Positions 43,251 to 51,276 of a stretch of 64,000 nt of DNA are shown in pieces. The position numbers were made by a program, and so were the translations under genes. The notes under the pieces were generated by a model, which did no database searches, was not told the DNA's origin, and was given only the letters and a program-made list of their open reading frames with translations. Position 1 is the stretch's first letter, and every line of letters starts with the position of its first letter. This stretch comes from Bacillus sp. P14.5 (GTDB taxonomy: Bacteria > Bacillota > Bacilli > Bacillales > Bacillaceae_B): NCBI RefSeq assembly GCF_003316765.1, contig NZ_NIJF01000083.1, forward strand, positions 1 through 64,000, written 5' to 3'.

Positions 43251-43793
43251 CTATGGCTTCAATTTTACTGAGTAAATAACAGGGGCTGTATCTCCATGTA
43301 CTTTTATTAAGGAGATTTCAGTTATTGCACCAGATAAAACATCGATTCCTGCAGAACAAAACCTGAATGCCTCAGCCAGCTTTTCAAAAGGCAGCCTGTT
43401 GGCCAAGGTACAATGCGGAACCCACTTATCTGGTTCATATACTGAAGCTGAACTGCCATCAAACTCTCGGAAAGCGTCATGATGCTTTCGGTGCAGCATT
43501 GTCAATTCTTCAGTCATGACCGGAGAAAGGAAGAGTGTCCCTGATTTCATAAACGATCCAATGGAGTTGAAGGAAATATCGATAATACGCTGTGAATGAT
43601 AGAGTTCTTCCATTTTCTCCATAAATGCACTCTCGTTTATATTGGAGCAGCCCGCCAAGGTAACATGCGGAATTCGGTCTATCACTTGAAAGGCATAATC
43701 AGAAATAGATTGCTCTTTTAATCCTCTCCAAATTTTCCTAATCTCTTTCTCTGTTTTCTCGTCAAATAGTGCAACTACTCCGTACACTTTCAT
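43251..43793 (-). CDS. LigT-like 2'-5' RNA ligase/2H phosphoesterase
   Basis: 180 residues from ATG 43793 (GGGGAGG close upstream). Two H-x-T motifs, PHVTLAG (about residue 40) and PHCTLAN (about 126), define the 2H superfamily catalytic pair. YGVVALFDEKTEKEIRKIWR opens it. Enzymes of this kind act on 2'-5' or cyclic phosphodiesters of nucleotides or RNA. A close paralog is at 46741, so a duplication is likely. Confidence 0.87.
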   Translation of the reverse strand: MKVYGVVALFDEKTEKEIRKIWRGLKEQSISDYAFQVIDRIPHVTLAGCSNINESAFMEKMEELYHSQRIIDISFNSIGSFMKSGTLFLSPVMTEELTMLHRKHHDAFREFDGSSASVYEPDKWVPHCTLANRLPFEKLAEAFRFCSAGIDVLSGAITEISLIKVHGDTAPVIYSVKLKP

Positions 43794-43984
43794 CCTCCCC
43801 TTTCCCTGAATCAAAGCTGACATTAATTATCATATGGTTTGTGCCTGGAACCTGCTTTGTCCCTGATGCCAATTTCCTTCCTGCACCTGTCTTTAAATTA
43901 CAAAATCCTGCTTTTATTGCAAAAATTGAAACTTTCTGGAAATTAGAATCGTACATTTACTATAAGAGAAAAAGGAGTGGAATA

Positions 43985-44857
43985 ATGAAAAAAATTTCAA
44001 AAGTTTTAGCAGGAGCTGCTCTCGCTTTATCTTTAGGTGCCTGTTCAATGACCGCCTCGCCGGAAGATGATGTAAAAAATAAGAGTGACTTGACTCTGGA
44101 AGAAGTTTTCATGAATTCCCAGAAGGCCGACTCTGAATTATCCAGCGTACATATGGATATGGAGTTATCACAACTCACTCATGATGAAGCAAATGAAGAA
44201 GGATCAACGAATATGAGTACTACTTCTTCTACTGACCTTGTCATGGACCCGATAACCTTGTATCAGACTTCAACCGTAAATATGACAATGGATGAAATGG
44301 AAGGCAGTGAACTGCCACTGGCAGAAGTTGAGATGTACCTGACAGAGAAAGATGTTTATCTGAAAGACAACATACAGAATGAATGGACGACGGTTCCAAA
44401 TGAAATGGCAGACCTATTAAAAGACGCCGCGCTGCAGGAATCTGCTCTTCCTGAAAATCAATTAAAGCAGCTTGAGCCTTACCTTGATGACTTTACCTTT
44501 AAGCAGGATGATGAAACGTTTATCCTTGAGCTCTCTCTGGAAGGAGCAGAAGCGGATCAGCTTCTTAAAGAAGGAATGGCTCTGATGGAAGGCGAACTTC
44601 AATCTTCTCTCCAAGGAGCAATGGAGGAAATTTCCCTTTCGAAAATGGATTTAAAAATGTGGATTGATAAAGAAAGCTTCCATACAGTGAAGATGGATAT
44701 TACACAAAAAATAGAGATGGAACAGGACGGCGAAATGGTTAAAGTCGATCAAACAATGAAGAGTAACTTCTCCAAGTTCAATGAAATTGATTCAATCGAG
44801 GTGCCTGCAGAAGTCACAGAGTCAGCTGTGGAAATGGAGTCACCCTTTGGTCAATAG
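43985..44857 (+). CDS. DUF6612-like secreted lipoprotein
   Basis: 290 residues from ATG 43985 (AAGGAG 7 nt upstream). Lipobox LSLGAC gives Cys at about 20 (AALALSLGACSMTASPEDDV). The mature part is acidic, Met-rich and probably a LolA/LppX-like beta sheet (VEMYLTEKDVYLKDNIQNEW, SLSKMDLKMWIDKESFHTV, TMKSNFSKFNEIDSIEVPAE), as in DUF6612 proteins of Bacillus. Role unknown, perhaps lipid handling. Own promoter likely, with a terminator behind it. Confidence 0.82.
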   Translation: MKKISKVLAGAALALSLGACSMTASPEDDVKNKSDLTLEEVFMNSQKADSELSSVHMDMELSQLTHDEANEEGSTNMSTTSSTDLVMDPITLYQTSTVNMTMDEMEGSELPLAEVEMYLTEKDVYLKDNIQNEWTTVPNEMADLLKDAALQESALPENQLKQLEPYLDDFTFKQDDETFILELSLEGAEADQLLKEGMALMEGELQSSLQGAMEEISLSKMDLKMWIDKESFHTVKMDITQKIEMEQDGEMVKVDQTMKSNFSKFNEIDSIEVPAEVTESAVEMESPFGQ

Positions 44858-44893
44858 TTTTTCTTTAACTATATAACCACTTTCACCAGCTGG

Positions 44894-44928
44894 GGGGACG
44901 AAGTCAAAAATGATATCGTCCCCTTTTT
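44894..44928 (+). terminator. Terminator of the lipoprotein gene
   Basis: GGGGACGA (44894-44901) pairs with TCGTCCCC (44916-44923), followed by TTTTT. Confidence 0.87.
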
Positions 44929-44929
44929 G

Positions 44930-45657
44930 TTAGTCATCTTCTAAAATGGAATACAACAGTGAGTCTCTCCAGCCTTCTTTCATCTTCAGGTGCCCCCGCA
45001 TTCTTCCTTCCCTGCTCATTCCTATCCTCTCCAATACCTTTATGGAAGCCAAGTTTTCAGGACTGCAAGTTGCAAAAATTCTATGAAGCTTTAACTCCCT
45101 GAATCCATAATGAATCAGCAGTTTAGAAGCCTCAGTCGCAAATCCATTCCCCCACCAATCAGGATGGATGATATATCCTATTGAACCTGCTCCGTTATGT
45201 ATGTCTTTAATAGTCAGGTCCACAGCTCCAATTAGCTTGTCATCCCTTTTATGAATAATGACAAACATGAACCTTGTCCGTGGTTTTCTTCTTCCATCCT
45301 CCACTGCTTTTTTAACAAATTCAAGAGAATCTTCTTCTGTATTCGGCTCCCAGGCCTGGTATCTGCTTGAAATTCTATGAGAGGCATAGTTGTGGACTCC
45401 CCTCCAATCCGATTCCTGAAGCTCTTTTAAATTGGCTGTTTTCGCATAAATTGTTGCTTTCGGAAAAATCCCAAGAGCCGGATTTTTCCCCGGATATTAG
45501 GGTTTCTCTCTACATGTAGTGAGTAGCTCTTTTCTCTCTTGCTTACCAGGATATTTAAGGTGAATTTAGGCGTGATTTCTCCAAATTTGTATTAAAAAGC
45601 AACAAAGTTTACGAAAAGAGCCTTCAAATAAATTCTTTCGCCGTCAATACTCAGCAT
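44930..45657 (-). pseudogene. GNAT acetyltransferase gene interrupted by a MITE
   Basis: The C-terminal 145 residues are intact (ELQESDWRGVHNYASHRISS; motif A IIHPDWWGNGFATEA; motif B SPENLASIKVLERIG). Upstream the reading frame runs into the MITE copy at 45434-45622. On the other side of that MITE the gene resumes: ATG 45657 gives MLSIDGERIYLK, the expected RimJ/L-type start, in the right position before ELQESDWR. Removing the insert and one copy of the ATTTRAA duplication yields a plausible protein of about 180 residues. The ATG overlaps the stop of the DJ-1-like gene. The remaining start (GTG 45304) would lack the first beta strands. Confidence 0.88.
45434..45622. mobile_element. MITE copy B inserted in an acetyltransferase gene
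   Basis: Ends: GGCTGTTTTCGCATAAATTG (45434) and GCAACAAAGTTTACGAAAAG (45600-45619) followed by AGCC. The flanks AATTTAAA and TTCAAATAAATT are an imperfect A/T-rich target duplication. The inside (CTCTTGCTTACCAGGATATT) matches copies A and D. 189 bp, no open frame of note. Confidence 0.88.
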
Positions 45658-46189
45658 TTATACCAGCTCCCATCAAAGGCAAGCCCCAATGCTTTTCCAA
45701 AAGCGACACCATATTCGACAAACCCTCTGCCCCTGGCTGTTATGATTTTTCCATCTTGCACTAATATTTCATCAGAGTAATTTTCTTTTTCAAAAACTCC
45801 TGACCTATCACGAGCTTCTTCCACCAATCCGACCGTGTATCTTTTTCCATGGAGCAGACCTGCTTTGGCCAGAAGATAAGGTGAACTGGAGATGCCCGCA
45901 ACAACTGATGCTTTTTTCCTGCTGCTTTAAGAAAATCGAATAAAGCTGCTTCTTCATTAAGTGACATGACATCCATGCAGCCTGGCAGGAGCAAACTATC
46001 AATCTCACTGATATCCACTTCGTGAAACGCCTTATCAGGAAGGCATGTTAATCCTGACTCGCCTCTAAGGGGTGAGGTACTCTCCGCACACATAATGACC
46101 GGCTTGTCCCCCTGCATCAAAATAGACAGCGCAACACTCACCTCATATTCACTGAATTGAGGATACAGCACTACCGCCGTTTTCTTCAT
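45651..46189 (-). pseudogene. DJ-1/PfpI family gene with one-base frameshift
   Basis: KKTAVVLYPQFSEYEVSVAL, LTCLPDKAFHEVDISEIDSL and LLPGCMDVMSLNEEAALFDF are DJ-1/ThiJ-type. The frame changes near 45915 at an A6 run in GGAAAAAAGC. With one added A the frame gives GKKASVVAGISSSPYLLAKA, LVEEARDRSGVFEKENY and IITARGRGFVEYGVAFGKAL up to a stop at 45651. The usual nucleophile Cys in the elbow (A-x-C) appears as Ser or Ile (AGISSSP), so even the repaired protein may lack protease-type activity. GGAGGAGGAATCCT precedes the ATG. Overlaps the upstream GNAT by 41 bp. Confidence 0.85.
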
Positions 46190-46748
46190 AGGATTCCTCC
46201 TCCCTTAATTCCTTCCATTCTTTCTTAACTATTCCATAAATTACACGATCCAGGAACTCTCCATTTATATATTCATATTCCCTGATGGTTCCTTCTTCAA
46301 TTAATCCAAGACGTTCAGCCACCGATCTGCTTCTTGTATTCTTGAACGCCATATTGATTTCAACTTTATTTAATTCCCATTCATTGAATGCATGATCAAT
46401 AAACTTTTTACATGCCTTAGTGACGAGTCCGCAGCCTTGGAACGACTCGCCCAGCCAGTAGCCGATTTCCGTTTTACGGTTGTTAATATCCACATAAAGA
46501 AAACCAATCGATCCAGCCAACACGCCTTTATGCCAAATTCCAGCCCAAAATCCGTTTCCTGAAGAAAATCTGGTAAGAGACTTTTGAATAAATACTTCTG
46601 AATCTTCAACTGAAATTGTTTTCTTCGGAAAAGATAGCCACTCCCCGAGAGACTTCCGATTATCATCAATCAGTTCAAAGAGTTCAACAGCATCCCCCTG
46701 CTGTAAGAGCGCTAAATAAGAATGTTCATCTAATTTCACCTTAAACAA
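46149..46748 (-). CDS. RimJ/RimL-like GNAT acetyltransferase
   Basis: 199 residues. FKVKLDEHSYLALLQQGDAV and DDNRKSLGEWLSFPKKT are typical of ribosomal-protein-serine acetyltransferase relatives (YdaF-like). Motif A is IGYWLGESFQGCGLVTKACK; motif B is NMAFKNTRSRSVAERLGLIE. The last about 15 residues overlap the DJ-1-like start and are unusual for the family. Acceptor unknown. Confidence 0.9.
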   Translation of the reverse strand: MFKVKLDEHSYLALLQQGDAVELFELIDDNRKSLGEWLSFPKKTISVEDSEVFIQKSLTRFSSGNGFWAGIWHKGVLAGSIGFLYVDINNRKTEIGYWLGESFQGCGLVTKACKKFIDHAFNEWELNKVEINMAFKNTRSRSVAERLGLIEEGTIREYEYINGEFLDRVIYGIVKKEWKELREEESYEENGGSAVSSIQ

Positions 46749-47313
46749 GGTTGGGCCTCGCTTTCAAGGGAACCTTATGAATGATAGGAGCCTCCATTTG
46801 TTCCCCTTGTTCCTCTGCCAACTCAATCAATCCAATTGCTGTAATTTTACCCGTGAGGGATTCATTCCTTTTCAGGCAATATTGAAAGGCAGCCGCCAAT
46901 TCTTCCTCAGGAAGCTTGTTGGCAAGAGTACAGTGGGGAATCCATTTATCCGGCATATACAACGAATTGGCCGCATCGCTGTTCTCCTTGAAAAACTCAT
47001 AATGAGAAGCATGCAGATTCATTAATTCTTTCGTTACAGTTGGCGAGAAAAATAGGGTTCCATAGTTAAGGAATGATCCCAGTGTATTGAAACAGATTTC
47101 AATCTCTCTTTTATTGCTGTACAGGTCGGTCAATTTTCTTATGAATTTCTTCTTATCAATATCTTCATAGCTTGCTAAGGTCACGTGCGGTCTGCCATTC
47201 TTTATCTCTTCACCATAAAAAGAAATAGACTCTTCGCTTAACTCTCTCCAGATTTGTTTAATTTCCTTTTCAGTTTCTTCATCAAATAGTGCCACGATCC
47301 AGTACATATACAT
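46741..47313 (-). CDS. LigT-like 2'-5' RNA ligase/2H phosphoesterase (paralog)
   Basis: 190 residues. Two H-x-T motifs, PHVTLAS and PHCTLAN, as in the copy at 43251; YWIVALFDEETEKEIKQIWR matches it almost residue for residue, and NSLYMPDKWIPHCTLA matches ASVYEPDKWVPHCTLA. ATG 47313 (AAGGGG 4 nt upstream) lines up with the paralog start; ATG 47307 is equally possible. It overlaps the next GNAT by 8 bp. Same general activity expected, exact substrate unknown. Confidence 0.87.
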   Translation of the reverse strand: MYMYWIVALFDEETEKEIKQIWRELSEESISFYGEEIKNGRPHVTLASYEDIDKKKFIRKLTDLYSNKREIEICFNTLGSFLNYGTLFFSPTVTKELMNLHASHYEFFKENSDAANSLYMPDKWIPHCTLANKLPEEELAAAFQYCLKRNESLTGKITAIGLIELAEEQGEQMEAPIIHKVPLKARPNLV

Positions 47314-47392
47314 ATAACCCCTTTTGAGTCCTTTTTTCAGCTGTATTCCTTGGAGCTCCTCTTCGTCAAAGTCTGCAGTCACCGACCGCCTT

Positions 47393-47857
47393 CTAGCTCA
47401 GTTCTTTTTTGAACATGACCATGTCCAACGCCCTGATTCCATTTTCGATGATAGGGTCTGGATAATCCATAAAGAAATTCCTCTTGATCTCATGCATTCT
47501 GAATCCTGCTTTTTGATAAAAGGCGATGTTGTCCAGGCTTGAGTTTGCTGTTCCGACTATGACATTATTTTTCCCTTGATTTTTATAGAGAGCCAGACCT
47601 TCTTTGATGGCGGCCTTACCGATGCCTCTTCCTCTGTATTCGGGTCTCAATGCAAAATTCTTCAGCTCTACTGTATTCTCGTTGACAGGAGTGAATAAGA
47701 TAACACCCGCTACCTGATCTTCGAAATGGATGGAATACATATCTCCTTGGAAAATATATTCACGGACAGCTTCCTCACTTTCGTCGGCCATTAGAAGCAG
47801 CCCTAGATAATCAATTCTCTTACTTTCCTTTATGGGGTACAAATATCTTGTGTTCAT
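47393..47857 (-). CDS. GNAT family N-acetyltransferase
   Basis: 154 residues. Motif A LKNFALRPEYRGRGIGKAAI; motif B TANSSLDNIAFYQKAGFRMH. The first 38 bp overlap the 3' end of the upstream NUDIX gene, so they share a message. Tail ALDMVMFKKELS is typical for Bacillus GNATs. Acceptor unknown. Confidence 0.91.
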   Translation of the reverse strand: MNTRYLYPIKESKRIDYLGLLLMADESEEAVREYIFQGDMYSIHFEDQVAGVILFTPVNENTVELKNFALRPEYRGRGIGKAAIKEGLALYKNQGKNNVIVGTANSSLDNIAFYQKAGFRMHEIKRNFFMDYPDPIIENGIRALDMVMFKKELS

Positions 47858-48278
47858 TTAAATCTTCCTCTTTAAAAATATGTAATAAACTTACGGTTTC
47901 CGAAAAGGCATCAAAGATTCTCTTTCTATTCCATGGGTGCATTTGTTCAGGCAGATTTTCCAGAGAAAAAAAGGCGACTCTCTCAATCTCTTCATTTGGA
48001 ATGAAAGAACCCTCTTTCTTAATATTTGCTCTGAACAAAAGAACTAAATCGTCTTTTTCCGGAGCGGAATAAATTCCTACCAAGTTCTCTGCCTTTGCGG
48101 TGTAACCTGTCTCCTCCAGGATTTCTCTTTCTACCCCTTCAATGGGTGACTCATTTTGATCAAGGTGTCCCCCGGGAAGCGTCCAGTTTCCGGATCCATA
48201 ATTAAGTTTGACACAGAGTATTTCATTATTTTTATTTCTCACAACAGCAAATACCCCTACAGAAGGCAATTTTCCCAC
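47820..48278 (-). CDS. NUDIX hydrolase
   Basis: 152 residues. VFAVVRNKNNEILCVKLNYG and NWTLPGG precede the box GGHLDQNESPIEGVEREILE, then ETG. DLVLLFRANIKKEGSFIPNE follows. Overlaps the downstream GNAT. One of five NUDIX genes in the window. Substrate unknown. Confidence 0.9.
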   Translation of the reverse strand: MGKLPSVGVFAVVRNKNNEILCVKLNYGSGNWTLPGGHLDQNESPIEGVEREILEETGYTAKAENLVGIYSAPEKDDLVLLFRANIKKEGSFIPNEEIERVAFFSLENLPEQMHPWNRKRIFDAFSETVSLLHIFKEEDLNEHKIFVPHKGK

Positions 48279-48330
48279 TTCCTTTTAATCACTTATCTAT
48301 GCACTGCACCTAAGACATCCTGCTTAGAGT

Positions 48331-48696
48331 TCAAACCCATTCGTCATTGTCTGCTGTCAAGTCGCCGCCGGCCTCACCTGTATTGACCACACCCTTCGGT
48401 TCCACAAGCATGATGTGGCATTCGTTATCGGCAAATGGCTTATGCTCAACCCCTTTAGGGACAACGTACAATTCGCCTTTTCGCAGCGTCACCTCGCTGT
48501 CACGAAATTCAATCTTCATCTCCCCATCAATGACAAAGAAGACTTCGTCCGTTTCGTTGTGCTGGTGCCAGACAAAGTCTCCGTGTATCTTCACAAGCTT
48601 GAACTGGTAATCATTCATCTCCGCAAAAACCTTTGGGGACCAATGATCCGTAATCTTACTAAGTTTCTCTTTTAAGTTTAGTGGCTGATGAGTCAT
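48331..48696 (-). CDS. Cupin-domain protein
   Basis: 121 residues from ATG 48696 (AGGAGAG about 9 nt upstream). Cupin motif 1: DFVWHQHNETDEVFFVIDGE with metal-binding H-x-H and E; motif 2: PKGVEHKPFADNECHIMLVE. This is a complete single conserved beta-barrel with an intact metal site. Mannose-6-P isomerase-like small cupins vary in function. N-terminal LNLKEKLSKITDHWSPKVFA is common in Bacillus homologs. Confidence 0.9.
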   Translation of the reverse strand: MTHQPLNLKEKLSKITDHWSPKVFAEMNDYQFKLVKIHGDFVWHQHNETDEVFFVIDGEMKIEFRDSEVTLRKGELYVVPKGVEHKPFADNECHIMLVEPKGVVNTGEAGGDLTADNDEWV

Positions 48697-48747
48697 AGAT
48701 TCATTCTCTCCTATCATAGCTTACTCTGTCCAAAACCTTGCGAGCAT

Positions 48748-48909
48748 TTATATCCTGAACCAATAATAATAGCTTAACAAAAGAAAACTCGCTGCCATAA
48801 TGAGCGGAAAATGAAACCTCGATCCCTTTTCTGGTTTCTTAGTGCCTCGAAAATAAAAAAGGAATGCTCCGGCCATGAAGATTAGATAGGCTGCCCACTT
48901 AAGTACCAT
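48748..48909 (-). CDS. Small (53 aa) membrane protein
   Basis: Reading from ATG 48909: MVLKWAAYLIFMAGAFLFYF, then RGTKKPEKGSRFHFP, then LIMAASFLLLSYYYWFRI and stop. Two TM segments and a basic loop; GGAGG stands 12 nt before ATG and 9 nt before an adjoining TTG start. The composition and spacing are those of a real small gene. No family recognised. Confidence 0.6.
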   Translation of the reverse strand: MVLKWAAYLIFMAGAFLFYFRGTKKPEKGSRFHFPLIMAASFLLLSYYYWFRI

Positions 48910-49039
48910 CAATTTAAGATTCCTCCCTTGGCTTTCAACTTTTTTATCCTTCGATACAAATATTAGTTAGGATATATTTAAGAGTTTTTAGAATTTGGCT
49001 GGATATTTGCCTACAAAAAGGCTTCCACTGCGATCAATC

Positions 49040-49362
49040 ATCTTTCTTTTCGCAATAGTTGTGGCTATTGAGAAGTAATGGATTTCCGCTCCAGGCGGGC
49101 GGTGAGCCTCCTCGGCTTTGCCTGCGGGGTCTCACCTGTCACCAAAAGTGGAAGCACCTTGGTCAGGCCCGCCAGGCAAATGTTCTCAAGAGAAAAAAAG
49201 GTGCTCTTTCGTTTTATTCTCTTGAGGTTATTTGACCCGAGGGGCTAGGTGTTGGAACTAGACGCCTGCTAGTCCCGCAGGAGATCGTACGCCTTCCGCT
49301 ACAATCCTGCTAGGGAAAGAGAAAGAAGGTAAAACCGCATCACTAAAGCAAAGAAAGAAAAA
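49040..49362. repeat. GC-rich structured repeat R2
   Basis: GGATTTCCGCTCCAGGCGGG, CGGTGAGCCTCCTCGGC, CTGCGGGGTCTCACCTGTC and CTAGTCCCGCAGGAGATCG reproduce R1 and R3. An inner arm pair, CAAATGTTCTCAAGAGAAAA with CTCTTGAGGTTATTTG, forms a long hairpin that is shared with R3 and missing from R1. Sits in the gene-free stretch 48910-49999. Confidence 0.86.
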
Positions 49363-49372
49363 CCTCTAAATA

Positions 49373-49559
49373 GACGGTTTTAGGATTTATTGTTGCTTTC
49401 CTAAACCTCCCAAGAGCAGAATCCTCACCGAATACAAAGATCTTCTCTCTAAACCGGGAAACTGCTCTTTTCTTCTTGCTTATCAGAATATTTCATTTGA
49501 ATAATGCCGTTAACTTAGGAAGTTCATATTAAATAGCAACAAAGATTACGAAAAGAGCC
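49373..49559. mobile_element. MITE copy C (degenerate)
   Basis: Right end GCAACAAAGATTACGAAAAG then AGCC at 49536-49559; left end GACGGTTTTAGGATTTATTG is diverged. The inside CTCTTTTCTTCTTGCTTATC corresponds to the CTCTTTTCTCTCTTGCTTAC of copy B. About 187 bp. It lies between R2 and the R4 fragment. Confidence 0.72.
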
Positions 49560-49700
49560 TCTCGCAAAGATTGTGGCCGTATTAATTTTCTCCGTTCCAA
49601 GGTGACAACTCTGCGGGGTGGCCGGTATCCGCAGCTTCACAAATAGTGGAAGCGGCCGTCCAGCACCGTTCGGAAATTAGATCTTCTGCATAAGCCTTTT
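49556..49700. repeat. Fragment R4 of the GC-rich repeat family
   Basis: CTCGCAAAGATTGTGGCCGT matches the start of the R family; CTCTGCGGGGTGGCCGG and AGTGGAAGCGGCCGTCCAGC follow R1. It abuts MITE copy C and lacks the 3' half. From here to 50000 I see nothing else recognisable. Confidence 0.6.
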
Positions 49701-49999
49701 AAAATGGATTTTAAGTATGTCCTCTCCAGTTAAATCTCCAAACACTTCTTTAAAAAAGGACGTATCCTACGATTGTAGAAAACGCCATTGTGACATTACT
49801 TTTTAATTGTCTTTTTTTATCATTTGCTGAGGCAGTGTTGCTTTTATAGCGGCATACGGAAAATCCACCGTATACCTGTTATTTTTTCAAAAACGGGAAG
49901 AGCAGTTCTATTCTTTCTTGCCTACAATTTGCGGTGGATGATGGCTTTATCTTTGAAAATTCCTATTACTAACAAAAATTCATTACCACTTCTTGACAC

Positions 50000-50131
50000 T
50001 TATATCCTAATATTATCATAAGATTCAAAAATAATGTGAAATTCCTTGCCGGTTTTCCAGTATGAGGCGGTCATCTTAATGATTTCTGTAAACAGGTGAT
50101 CTCTTCTTGGGTGATTCCTGACGCTCTCCAT
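50000..50131 (-). CDS. Possible small protein (43 aa) after the DUF58 gene
   Basis: ATG 50131 has AAGG 6-7 nt upstream and follows the DUF58 stop by about 40 bp. Product starts MESVRNHPRRDHLFTEIIKM and ends SYDNIRI. It could be a small gene, or the remnant of the transglutaminase-type gene usual in this place. No family recognised. Confidence 0.28.
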   Translation of the reverse strand: MESVRNHPRRDHLFTEIIKMTASYWKTGKEFHIIFESYDNIRI

Positions 50132-50169
50132 ATCTGACCTTCTCGTCCAAAGGGATAGTGGCTGAACTA

Positions 50170-51276
50170 TCACGCTTTAATATGAAGCCAATGGTATAGT
50201 TTTGCTGATTCTGGAGGAGTCCCAATGACAAGTGCAAGAGATTTTTCATCTTTCTGTGCCATTCCATACTTATAGAATTGGGACGATGCAAGGAAAACAC
50301 CGTTTGAATCCAGCAAAGCCAGTGATTCAATGATTTTTTTCAGTTGAGAACGCTCCGTGCCATTCTTAATGCTCAATAAGCCCTTTTGCTCGGTAGAGTA
50401 ATTTACCCATAATTCCACCTTGCAGCCTTCTTTGATTAAATTGAGGCATACTGAAACGGTATACTCTATCAGATCTTCCATATCTTTTCTTAAATGAAAA
50501 TGCCCTTTTCCAACCAAATTCAGGAAGACGGAATACAAGTCACCGTGCACTTTTTGATACTTTTTCGCCAGCAGCTTATTCTCCTTTGCTGTTGCAAGCC
50601 AGTGAATATGCCGAAAGCTCTCATTTTCATAATCTTTCGTTCCGATTATACTCGTTTCATCTAAGAATAATGAGTGGTTCGTTTGCTTGTGTCCTTGAAG
50701 CAGGGATTTGAGATGTAAATCAGGGACCTTTAGGATTCTCGGGACTACTTTAAATCGCGGAAGCTCTGTACGAGAGTAATCCAACCGGTACGTTTGCAGA
50801 TTTAAAGGATCACTCAGCATAAGATTGAAGGCTGACCATTTATGATTTCCTCTCGCCTTTCCTTCCAGTTTTATTTCTATCGTTTTCTGTGATTTAGCCG
50901 GAAGGTCCACTGTAAGTGTATACATGCTGTTTTTCCGGCCGTCAACTTGATTTACAAAAACCATTTCATTGTAATTGTTGAATTCAATGTTCAGCTTTAG
51001 ATTATGAATGGGAAGTGCAGCATGATTCTCCAATTCTATAAAACAAGTTGTTTCTTCTTCAATGCTTGTGGAATTTACATATTTTTTAAAGTCCCAGGTG
51101 ATTTTTCTCTGAAAGAATCGCAAGTACATAGAAGATAGGAGAGCAAGGGAAAGAATCAATGAAAACAGGAAAGTCAGAATGCTGAGGCCAGTGAAACTCA
51201 CTGCGATCAGCAAGATTACTATCAGGACCAGCACGATTGGCTGCAGGAGAAAAGTCTTTTCCTTATGTATGGTCAT
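50170..51276 (-). CDS. DUF58 domain membrane protein
   Basis: 368 residues. Two N-terminal TM segments (about 11-50, PIVLVLIVILLIAVSFTGLS), a beta domain, then the DUF58 core: RLDYSRTELPRFKVVPRILK, GTKDYENESFRHIHWLATAK (family R-x-I-H-W-x-x-[ST]-A) and a vWA-like C-terminal part. DUF58 partners with MoxR ATPases in envelope-related complexes. The start overlaps the MoxR stop by 4 bp. The usual third partner (transglutaminase-like) is absent. Confidence 0.9.
   Translation of the reverse strand: MTIHKEKTFLLQPIVLVLIVILLIAVSFTGLSILTFLFSLILSLALLSSMYLRFFQRKITWDFKKYVNSTSIEEETTCFIELENHAALPIHNLKLNIEFNNYNEMVFVNQVDGRKNSMYTLTVDLPAKSQKTIEIKLEGKARGNHKWSAFNLMLSDPLNLQTYRLDYSRTELPRFKVVPRILKVPDLHLKSLLQGHKQTNHSLFLDETSIIGTKDYENESFRHIHWLATAKENKLLAKKYQKVHGDLYSVFLNLVGKGHFHLRKDMEDLIEYTVSVCLNLIKEGCKVELWVNYSTEQKGLLSIKNGTERSQLKKIIESLALLDSNGVFLASSQFYKYGMAQKDEKSLALVIGTPPESAKLYHWLHIKA

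Noticed and set aside
45304-45306. GTG start giving a short GNAT
   Set aside because: The upstream sequence keeps GNAT-like residues up to the MITE and beyond it, so the true start is at 45657.
49824-50021. Plus-strand 65-codon frame
   Set aside because: No ribosome site, odd composition, inside a decayed repeat-rich gap.
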